11,585 nt of DNA from Syntrophorhabdaceae bacterium PtaU1.Bin034 (GTDB taxonomy: Bacteria; Desulfobacterota_G; Syntrophorhabdia; Syntrophorhabdales; WCHB1-27), in contig MVRP01000129.1 of the NCBI GenBank assembly GCA_002067405.1, forward strand, positions 1 to 11,585, written 5' to 3'. Of this stretch, positions 5,720 through 11,585 are shown piece after piece. How positions within the stretch are numbered: position 1 is the first letter of the stretch; every line of letters starts with the position of its first letter. A program made the position numbers and the translations under genes. The notes beneath the pieces are model-generated. The model had not been told where the DNA came from, searched no databases, and saw nothing but the letters and a program-made list of their open reading frames with translations.

Positions 5720-7555
5720 TCAGAAAGCCTGTTTTCCCTGAAAAGCGAGCAGCTTTGCCTCGGTCAATCCCGGAACTTCGAACTGCTCGACCGTCCAGGT
5801 CTTAAAAAAGCGAAAACGGCAGAAAAGCTGCACAAGGTAAACCTGGTCCTCAGCCACCGCGGGCCGGATGAACTCGTTCAGGATGTAATGCTCGACCGGT
5901 TTGTCAAAGTTGTTGGCCTTCCACGGTCTTACGATATTCCAGAGGTGGCGAAGGGAAAGGACCGTCTTTTTCAGCCCGGCAGGGGTTCCCCGTGCCGCGT
6001 CAGCCCCTTCTCCCAGAAAGTCCAGATGATCGCCGGAAAATATCTGTTGTATCTCGGTCGCGGCCTCGGTCAATCGCCTGATATCCTCCAGATCAACAGG
6101 ATTCTTCACCTGCAGATTGCCTCTCCTGTCAATGAGGGCAGCCATCAGTATCTCGTAGGTTTCAGTCTGAGGAGGATATTTGATATCTTCGGACCACCAC
6201 CGGGAAAGGAATGCCGCGTCCAGTTCCTCGCGCTTGTACCGGGCAGACTTCACATTGCCGGTCGCTATCACGCAAAATCCCTTTTTGACCGTAATTTCTT
6301 CACCGCCGTTTTCCTGAATCCTGATCCTGTCTCCCGCTTTTCTTGTCAGCGCGTGGTTGATGCGCATAATGATCGAATGGGGAATGCCGTCCATCTCATC
6401 GATGATCAACGGTTTTCCCTCTTTCATCGCCCGTACGAGCGGCCCGTACTGAAAGAAGCTCGTTGCCTGGCCCTTGACGACAATCGTCTCATAGTACTGC
6501 CTCTCCACTTCCTTCAGTTCTTTGGGGCCGGCGTCCGGATTCAGAGCCCTGTATTCATCCATCCGCCGTTTGAATTCCTGCAGTTTGTTGCGCTCCGAGT
6601 TGACGCCGATCTGGGTCCGTCCGTAAATATCGTACTTCGTCGCCTCTTCAGACCCTGAGATGAACTCCGGTTCATGACCCAGGTATTTGCGTGAAACATG
6701 AAGGGCGATCTCGGTCTTGCCCACCCCCAGATGACCTCGAAGAAAAACAGGAATGCCCAGTTGAAGGTGGCTGAGGATCTGCATGATTTCACTGCGAATG
6801 CTCGCCGTTCGCACGAAACCGCCGTTCATGAGCTGCCTGCGGAATTCCAGAAGCCCCCGCCTCCTTGTTTCGTAATAGACATCTTCACGGCCCATCAACG
6901 CATCGATCTTCTCGCGCGCTTTCTGCCTGATCAGATCGTACTTTCCCATGGTCTCGCGATCCGCTTCGGTGAGCGTCACGTCTTCACTGCTGCGCCGGGC
7001 AACGAGTTGCATCTGGGCAAGATCACATTTTTCGATCAACCCCTGCAGGCTTTCCACGTTTCTCGCCAAGCGAATGGTCTTAACCTTCGCTTCGACTCTC
7101 TCCTGATACGCCTGAGCCACCCGGTCGTCGTCCATAAGCTCGCCGATCTTCGTCCTGATCTCGGCCAGACGGCTCCTCGCCGCACGGATCGAGCTTTCCA
7201 ATCCCTGGCTCAGGCTCACATTTCCCGTAAAGCTCCGCATGTTGAGATCTTCCATTCCCTCTGAATCATCGAGCATTGCGAGGACCTCGTCCTGGGTCGT
7301 CGATCTGTTGCCGGCATCCAGAAGGCGCTGATCCGATACGATCTGCCTCAGGAGATCCTGCCTTTCCAATTCCATCCGGTCAAGCTCGCCAAGAACTCTC
7401 TCCAGCTCGATCGCCTGGAGCCTGCCGCCCCCTTGGGCCCGTGATTTCCGGGCTTTCGGTTTCTTCTCGACCTTCGTATGATCCGGTCCCTGTCTCAACC
7501 TGTTCGCAACGTATCTGGATACTTCCCCGCTCGAGAATTTCATCTTTTCTTGCAT
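5720..7555 (-). CDS. MoxR-like AAA+ ATPase with long helical N-terminal extension
   Basis: This is a 611-residue cytoplasmic ATPase. Residues 1-245 are charged and largely helical, with heptad-like stretches near 45-80 and 120-225, and no P-loop. The AAA+ core spans about 250-475. It has Walker A GHLGVGKT (274-281), the ATKYDIYGRTQIG segment (305-317), GPLVRAMKEGKPLIIDEMD containing Walker B (371-389), sensor 1 ATGN (431-434) and an arginine-finger region DAAFLSRW (446-453). A charged segment of about 50 residues (318-368) lies between the GRTQ strand and GPLV, where typical MoxR proteins have a short loop. The C-terminal lid runs to the end. MoxR ATPases are typically several hundred residues shorter. 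I chose the ATG at 7555, which has GAGGT 7 nt upstream, over the in-frame ATG at 7573, which has no site. It is the first gene of the module and probably acts with the VWA protein. Confidence 0.87.
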   Translation of the reverse strand: MQEKMKFSSGEVSRYVANRLRQGPDHTKVEKKPKARKSRAQGGGRLQAIELERVLGELDRMELERQDLLRQIVSDQRLLDAGNRSTTQDEVLAMLDDSEGMEDLNMRSFTGNVSLSQGLESSIRAARSRLAEIRTKIGELMDDDRVAQAYQERVEAKVKTIRLARNVESLQGLIEKCDLAQMQLVARRSSEDVTLTEADRETMGKYDLIRQKAREKIDALMGREDVYYETRRRGLLEFRRQLMNGGFVRTASIRSEIMQILSHLQLGIPVFLRGHLGVGKTEIALHVSRKYLGHEPEFISGSEEATKYDIYGRTQIGVNSERNKLQEFKRRMDEYRALNPDAGPKELKEVERQYYETIVVKGQATSFFQYGPLVRAMKEGKPLIIDEMDGIPHSIIMRINHALTRKAGDRIRIQENGGEEITVKKGFCVIATGNVKSARYKREELDAAFLSRWWSEDIKYPPQTETYEILMAALIDRRGNLQVKNPVDLEDIRRLTEAATEIQQIFSGDHLDFLGEGADAARGTPAGLKKTVLSLRHLWNIVRPWKANNFDKPVEHYILNEFIRPAVAEDQVYLVQLFCRFRFFKTWTVEQFEVPGLTEAKLLAFQGKQAF

Positions 7556-7562
7556 GGCTCTT

Positions 7563-7567
7563 ACCTC
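7563..7567 (-). promoter_or_regulatory. Ribosome binding site deciding the MoxR start
   Basis: On the minus strand GAGGT lies 7 nt before the ATG at 7555. The in-frame ATG at 7573, six codons earlier, is preceded by GATCGG and by the terminator T-tract, with no Shine-Dalgarno match. This favours the shorter 611-residue protein. Confidence 0.6.
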
Positions 7568-7581
7568 GATCATCCGATCGC

Positions 7582-7622
7582 AAAAAAAAGGCCGGGTCAG
7601 GCTTTTCTTGGCCCGACCCCGC
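7582..7622 (-). terminator. Intrinsic terminator of the redox operon, abutting the MoxR gene
   Basis: On the minus strand, GGGTCGGGC pairs with GCCTGACCC (nine pairs, one G-T wobble) around a CAAGAAAA loop. Two further G-C pairs lie below a G-G mismatch. An uninterrupted T8 follows at 7589-7582. It lies about 60 nt past the FAD gene stop and ends only 8 nt before the first possible MoxR ATG (7573) and 26 nt before the preferred one (7555). Confidence 0.8.
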
Positions 7623-7645
7623 TTCAGTGCACTTTGCTGATTGAT

Positions 7646-7672
7646 GGATGCCTTCCTTTTGGGAAGGCATCC
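7646..7672 (-). other. Perfect 11-bp hairpin at the 3' end of the redox operon
   Basis: GGATGCCTTCC (7646-7656) and GGAAGGCATCC (7662-7672) are perfectly complementary around a 5-nt loop. The hairpin begins about 11 nt after the FAD gene stop. On the minus strand it is followed by ATCAATCAGC, with no T-tract, so it is not itself a classical terminator. It could protect the 3' end of the redox mRNA from exonucleases or act in tandem with the terminator downstream. Confidence 0.7.
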
Positions 7673-7683
7673 TGTTCATCTTC

Positions 7684-9294
7684 CTACCATTTCGGCATCG
7701 GGAGCTCTTTCGGTGTTTCCCAATCCTTCAAGTGATGCAACCACGGCGCTCTTTCCACAAATTCGTCATGCGCAAGAGGTACAGGCGGGTGGCATACCCA
7801 CAGCGGGTCGAACTCGTCCTTTACCCTCAACATAAAGATGTGGTAGTTCGGGCCGTACTTCGGTCCCGTGAGATACATCGGCTGATGAGGGCCAAGGAGG
7901 GAGGTATAGAATCTCTGGTTTATGTTCATCTTCGATGTTTCAAGATAGAACTGGTCGACGCCGTCCGTGTTCTCGTCCTGATCCCAGTAAATAAGGAACT
8001 CGGAGTAGCCCTGGTGGCCGAGCTCGAAGCTCTGGAACCAACCCGGATCCCCGTAGTCGGGCATCAACGGCGGTGTGTACTTCCACTTCAGTTCTGCGTA
8101 GCTCTCGCCGTGCTTCGTTGCCTGGGAGAGAGACTCGATGATGTAGTCGACCGATATGTAGGAACCGCACATCAACCACATACCTGCGGAGTCGGCGTTC
8201 TTGAGCCACGACTCATCCGAAGGCTTGGTCGGCCTCGGTATGCCGCCGAGCTCGGTCATAATGTCGGTGACGACCTTTTCGTCGTATTCCATCTGCTCTT
8301 CTGAGGTAAACCCGATGAGAAGCACGCGGAGGATGTGGAAGTTCTTGATTGTATCCGCATTCTCTTTACCCCAGATATCCCAGAATTCTTCCTTGTCTTC
8401 TGCCTTGGCAATGGCCCTCCAGAACAGAGGTACTTTTGTTACTGCACCGCCGACCTCTGCGTGGCCGATGGCAACCATGCCCTTGACCTGTGCCTCTTTT
8501 GTAGGCATCTGGAAGTTGATCCATTTCACGCGTTTTTCCGGCAGCTTAAGAGCCGTGTTCGGCGAAATACCCGTCGGCTCGAGCCTTTCCGGCTGGAAGG
8601 GCAGGATCTTTACTGCCATTTTTGTCACAATGCCGAGGCATCCGCGAAGCCCGGTGAAACCCCTGAGAAGTCCTCTCAGGTCCGGACCGGGACCGTCGCC
8701 CCAGAAAGGATCGTCGCCAACGGCGAGAGAACCCATCTTGACGAGCTCCCCATCAGGAAGGACCAGCTCGGTGCCCAGGATGCGCCTGTGGGGCAGGCCG
8801 ACCCTGTGGGAAAGAGGTGACCAGCCGTCGCCGATCAGGTTTGCGATAACGGACGCCTGTGCGCCGCCACCGCCGATGATTCCATAGCCACCGTGATTCC
8901 ATGCCTCCTGCTGGAACGGCGAGTAGATGACGCCTGTGCCGACGACGGCATAAAGGTGTTTCTCGTCGATCTCATAGTCATTCAAACGCTTCAGGTCGAC
9001 AAGGAGCTCGTTCTCCACGTGGCAGTGGGAACGGGGTCCGTAAAAACCCGTGCTGTAAGGAACGTAAGGAACCTTGTAACGGTTGCAGATCTTCACGATC
9101 CTCTGTACTTCTTCGGTATTCCGCGGCAGTATGACCACTGCCGGTATTGTCGTCATTACTTTTTCGTAGCCGAGACCCGCCTCGTACCCACCGGGACCCG
9201 ACCTGTATCCTTCACAGATCGCAGGATCGTCGGAAATGAACCTGGCGCCTACTACGGATTCCAACGCATTGTATGCTTCTTTGGATATCGCCAT
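7684..9294 (-). CDS. GlcD-like FAD-linked oxidoreductase (VAO/PCMH fold), complete
   Basis: This 536-residue flavoprotein probably oxidises a small hydroxy-acid or related substrate and passes electrons to the Fe-S protein encoded just upstream. The FAD-binding region spans about 48-232: PAVVILPRNTEEVQRIVKIC (51-70), YSTGFYGPRSHCHVENELLVDL, LPDGELVKMGS (179-189) and LLRGFTGLRGCLGIVTKMAV (209-228), matching the usual PDLxGLFxGSEGTLGIVT block loosely. The usual GGGTG-type pyrophosphate loop is altered to STGFYGPRSH. The C-terminus is also odd: FDPLWVCHPPVPLAHDEF replaces the usual DPxxIMNPGK. The start at 9294 is preferred because AAGGAGG lies 5 nt upstream; the ATG-like extension to 9327 would overlap the previous gene. 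It is the last gene of its operon, 16 bp after the Fe-S gene. The substrate is unknown. Confidence 0.87.
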   Translation of the reverse strand: MAISKEAYNALESVVGARFISDDPAICEGYRSGPGGYEAGLGYEKVMTTIPAVVILPRNTEEVQRIVKICNRYKVPYVPYSTGFYGPRSHCHVENELLVDLKRLNDYEIDEKHLYAVVGTGVIYSPFQQEAWNHGGYGIIGGGGAQASVIANLIGDGWSPLSHRVGLPHRRILGTELVLPDGELVKMGSLAVGDDPFWGDGPGPDLRGLLRGFTGLRGCLGIVTKMAVKILPFQPERLEPTGISPNTALKLPEKRVKWINFQMPTKEAQVKGMVAIGHAEVGGAVTKVPLFWRAIAKAEDKEEFWDIWGKENADTIKNFHILRVLLIGFTSEEQMEYDEKVVTDIMTELGGIPRPTKPSDESWLKNADSAGMWLMCGSYISVDYIIESLSQATKHGESYAELKWKYTPPLMPDYGDPGWFQSFELGHQGYSEFLIYWDQDENTDGVDQFYLETSKMNINQRFYTSLLGPHQPMYLTGPKYGPNYHIFMLRVKDEFDPLWVCHPPVPLAHDEFVERAPWLHHLKDWETPKELPMPKW

Positions 9295-9299
9295 GCTTG

Positions 9300-9306
9300 C
9301 CTCCTT
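9300..9306 (-). promoter_or_regulatory. Ribosome binding site deciding the FAD-protein start
   Basis: On the minus strand AAGGAGG lies 5 nt before the ATG at 9294. It sits in the 16-bp gap after the Fe-S gene stop. It makes the 536-residue form (MAISKEAYN...) far more likely than the form starting at 9327. Confidence 0.85.
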
Positions 9307-9310
9307 ATGC

Positions 9311-10621
9311 TTACATTGCAGCAGCAATAACTTCTGCTATGTCCATGACCTTCACGTTGTCGCCGTTCTCCTTCACTGCCTGGCCAAAATTGTCCTTGCA
9401 CCACGGGCAGGAAGAAACGAGAACTTCGGCGCCTATTTCCCTTACCTCTTCCAGACGGAGCTTGGCAGAGGAGTTGGCGAGATCCGGGAAGGCTTCCTTT
9501 GTGCCACGGCCCGCCGAACAGCAGAAGGAATTCTCTCTGATACGGACCATCTCGGTGTACTGAGCGCCCGGGATTGCGTTGAGGATATTCCTCGGCTGCG
9601 CGTAAAGACCGCTTCTTCCACGGCGTCTCTTCAGCCTGGGCTCAACCATGCCCATCCAGCCTCTCGTACCGCTCCACGGTGTCCACGGATCGCAGAGACG
9701 GCTGACACCACATGAATCATGGTAGGTCATCCTGGCATCGATAGGCTTCGTCAGTTTCAATGCGCCACTATTCACCGCTTCGTCCGCGTACTCAAGAAGA
9801 TGGATAACTTCAAAGCCCAGATCCGCGGTAGCAATGTTGAGCATCTTCGGATAATCGACCTTCCATGTCCTGTAGCACTCGGCGCATGACGTGAGCAGCT
9901 TCTTCGCGCCTGTCGCCTTCATCATTTCGATGTTCCTTTTCGCAAGCTCCCTCGCCTCGTCGATCATGCCGACCGAGTAAAGGACGTTTCCACAGCACCA
10001 TTCCTCGGGCATCAGCATGAAAGGCGTACCGGAACCGTTCAATATCTTCGCCGTTGACTGGGCTATTTCAGGGTTTTTGTAAGATGCGGAGCAACCGGCA
10101 AAATAGACTACATCGGCCTTTTCTGCCAGCTTGACGTTCTTTGTAACCCACTTCTTCCTGTTTGCCGCGGTGGCGCCGAACTGGTTATGCTTCGAGGCGA
10201 TGTTCGCCGCGACCTTCTTGTGAGCCGGCATTGGGCCTGCGCCCTCTTTCACTGCCTTGACCCTCATGGCTTCCAGGGTCAGCCCGATCTCGAGGTCGAG
10301 GTTCCTTTTGCAGCCTACATCGCAGGCGCCGCACAGGGGATCAGCGTAAATGATCTCAAGGAGTTTCGGGGTCCACTCCATGCCCTTCTCCAGCATGGCC
10401 GTTCCGATTCTCATCTTTCCAAATGCGCCGTAGGAATCAAAATCGTTCCATACGTTGCTGGGGCATCTTGTGCTGAACCTGACGCCCGGCATATAGGTGT
10501 GCTCTACCCAGTAGCAGCCCTTGCACTTGATACAGCGGCTCATATCATACTTGAAGTTGTTCAGGTCGGTCACATCCAAGGCGACCGGCGTTTTCGGTGT
10601 GTCAAAGCGATCTGTTGCCAT
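9311..10621 (-). CDS. CCG-domain Fe-S protein (GlcF/HdrD-like), with atypical cluster motifs
   Basis: This 436-residue electron-transfer subunit fits between two flavoprotein genes. The N-terminus has a ferredoxin-like pair of motifs. The first is Cys30, Cys33, Cys36 and Cys53-Pro, where the last spacing is 16 residues instead of 3. The second is Cys97, Cys100 and Cys104, with Asp94 where the first Cys is expected and Lys-Arg where Pro is expected. Two CCG (DUF224-type) domains follow. The first has Cys177, Cys209-Cys210-Gly and Cys246/Cys249, with canonical spacing. The second has Cys304, Cys367-Cys368-Ser and Cys405/Cys408, with an extra stretch of roughly 28 residues (312-340, basic RLKRRRGR) inside it. 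AAGGAGG (10627-10633) lies 5 nt before the ATG and overlaps the preceding stop. CCG domains in HdrB/GlcF-type subunits bind Fe-S clusters and mediate electron or thiol chemistry. No membrane segment is seen. Confidence 0.9.
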   Translation of the reverse strand: MATDRFDTPKTPVALDVTDLNNFKYDMSRCIKCKGCYWVEHTYMPGVRFSTRCPSNVWNDFDSYGAFGKMRIGTAMLEKGMEWTPKLLEIIYADPLCGACDVGCKRNLDLEIGLTLEAMRVKAVKEGAGPMPAHKKVAANIASKHNQFGATAANRKKWVTKNVKLAEKADVVYFAGCSASYKNPEIAQSTAKILNGSGTPFMLMPEEWCCGNVLYSVGMIDEARELAKRNIEMMKATGAKKLLTSCAECYRTWKVDYPKMLNIATADLGFEVIHLLEYADEAVNSGALKLTKPIDARMTYHDSCGVSRLCDPWTPWSGTRGWMGMVEPRLKRRRGRSGLYAQPRNILNAIPGAQYTEMVRIRENSFCCSAGRGTKEAFPDLANSSAKLRLEEVREIGAEVLVSSCPWCKDNFGQAVKENGDNVKVMDIAEVIAAAM

Positions 10622-10631
10622 CTTGTCCTCC

Positions 10632-11585
10632 TTAGAAACAGAGATTTCCGGGGTTCATGACGTTCTTCGGATCAAAAACCTTCTTTGTACGCTTCAACGC
10701 CATGGTGTAGCTTGCGGCCTTGTCGTAAACCATATTGGCCAGATCCCCGTAAGGCCTTGAGAAGAAGGCGCCTTCAGCCATCAAAGCCTGTGCTGCCTCA
10801 CGATAAAGGGCCCCAATCACGGCCTTTTCCGCTTCGTCATCAGGATCGTGGAAGAAACTGAATTCCACATGACATGCGCGGTTGTGTTCGATCGGCTGAA
10901 TGTACATGCCGATATCGGCTATCGGATAGCCGTAGCGCGCTGCGACTTCGCTCACCACATCGACATAGATAGGCGTATTGACCGGCCTTCCAATGAAAAT
11001 CAGGCTCTGGACGCCGCCTCTCCATGCGTTCTTCCAGTATGTCTTCTCCGCAGGCCACGGCTCGCGGAGCATCTTCACGAGCTTCCGCCCGGCACCGGGG
11101 AAACCGGGGAGACTGTCCTGGAGCTTAATGCTCTGGAACTCGTTCTTCATCACCTGATCGAGGAACTTCTCTTCGTAGGCGATCTTCTCTTCCGGACGGC
11201 GCAGCAGACCGCTGATGATCATGATGAGTGACCACGGAGGCAGGGTAGCGCGAAGTTTGTCGAAATCCGCCTCGAAATCCTCGGCAAGAATGGCTGCCAG
11301 ATCAACGTTGTTCAACAGAACGACTTCCTGACCTATTCTACGGGGCAGTATCCTGTACAGAAAATCCTGCGCGTAGGCAAGGTCGTCAATGGGTGCGCAA
11401 TAAATTTTGTCTATCTTGGTAAGGAACTCGATCTTCAGGTTCATCCAGGTGACGATTCCGAAGGTACCCTGCGCGCCCTGCAGGAACCGGTAGAAATCGA
11501 GACCCGGGCCTGACGGGTTTGCACCTTTCGAATTTGAATCGGGATAACCGTTCACGCTCGCAGAACCAAGCCTGAAGAGCTCGCC
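10632..11585 (-). CDS. GlcD-like FAD-linked oxidoreductase, 5' end outside window
   Basis: The last 317 residues of a flavoprotein enter from the right edge. The frame is open to 11585, and the apparent start at 11555 is an internal GTG; the true N-terminus with most of the FAD site lies outside. The visible part starts with GELFRLGSAS, the strand after the usual LPDG turn, and has FLQGAQGTFGIVTWMNLKIE, the conserved FAD-domain block. It ends with FDPKNVMNPGNLCF, the canonical C-terminus of GlcD/lactate-dehydrogenase-type oxidases. The C-terminal FAD-oxidase domain fills the middle. The Fe-S gene follows after 10 bp, so they are one operon. It is a paralogue of the complete flavoprotein at 7684-9294 but keeps the standard C-terminal motif. 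The substrate is unknown. Confidence 0.88.
   Translation of the reverse strand, partial: GELFRLGSASVNGYPDSNSKGANPSGPGLDFYRFLQGAQGTFGIVTWMNLKIEFLTKIDKIYCAPIDDLAYAQDFLYRILPRRIGQEVVLLNNVDLAAILAEDFEADFDKLRATLPPWSLIMIISGLLRRPEEKIAYEEKFLDQVMKNEFQSIKLQDSLPGFPGAGRKLVKMLREPWPAEKTYWKNAWRGGVQSLIFIGRPVNTPIYVDVVSEVAARYGYPIADIGMYIQPIEHNRACHVEFSFFHDPDDEAEKAVIGALYREAAQALMAEGAFFSRPYGDLANMVYDKAASYTMALKRTKKVFDPKNVMNPGNLCF

Noticed and set aside
4477..5805. A 442-residue open frame on the plus strand opposite the repeat-protein gene
   Set aside because: It is the antisense of ten near-copies of one 111-bp unit, so a stop-free frame is simply repeated. It has no ribosome binding site and no recognisable domain, and the sense strand is clearly coding.
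7556..7573. The upstream ATG at 7573 as the MoxR start
   Set aside because: It has no Shine-Dalgarno sequence and lies 8 nt from the terminator T-tract; the ATG at 7555 has GAGGT at good spacing.
11553..11555. GTG at 11555 as a true start of the second FAD protein
   Set aside because: The frame stays open to the window edge and the residues before it (GELFRLGSAS) match the conserved FAD-domain strand, so the gene is truncated by the window.

Overview
The window looks like a chromosomal segment of an anaerobic or syntrophic bacterium, perhaps a deltaproteobacterial-type (Thermodesulfobacteriota) lineage. This is an inference from the gene mix (GlcD-like flavoproteins with a CCG-domain iron-sulfur protein, MoxR/VWA genes), a G+C content that looks to be in the mid-50s by eye, and strong AAGGAGG ribosome binding sites. 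No rRNA, tRNA, CRISPR, transposase or phage gene was seen.

Region 1 (1-1463, + strand) holds the end of a phosphate-uptake operon: two overlapping PstB-type ABC ATPases, the first cut by the window edge. Their motif losses are complementary. The first has lost the Q-loop glutamine and the switch histidine but keeps LSGGQ. The second keeps Q and H but has LSEET in place of LSGGQ. Together they predict a heterodimer with one competent and one degenerate ATP site.

Region 2 (1509-2410) holds a convergent GntR/FCD regulator gene on the minus strand. Its leader has a perfect TTGACA -35, an inverted repeat over that -35, and a TGTATACA palindrome near the predicted transcription start, which suggests autoregulation.

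Region 3 (2411-7573, minus strand) is a tightly packed three-gene module. It is transcribed in the order MoxR-like AAA+ ATPase with a long helical N-terminus, a protein built from ten indel-free 37-residue repeats, and an HExxH-plus-VWA protein. The genes are 13 bp apart or overlap by 1 nt. I do not recognise this exact trio as a named system. It recalls MoxR-VWA chaperone pairs (CobS/CobT, NorQ/NorD, CbbQ/CbbO) and the broader class of MoxR/VWA ternary systems. It is the best candidate here for an undescribed system.

Region 4 (7684-11585, minus strand) is a redox operon encoding, in order, a GlcD-like FAD protein (cut by the window edge), a CCG-domain Fe-S protein with unusual cysteine spacing, and a second GlcD-like FAD protein. 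It resembles glycolate/lactate dehydrogenase (GlcDEF-type) complexes, but the substrate cannot be read from the sequence. A two-hairpin region with a T8 tract closes this operon and abuts the MoxR start, so module expression may depend on terminator read-through. The only gene-free stretches are 1464-1508, 2196-2410 and 7574-7683, all under 300 bp.
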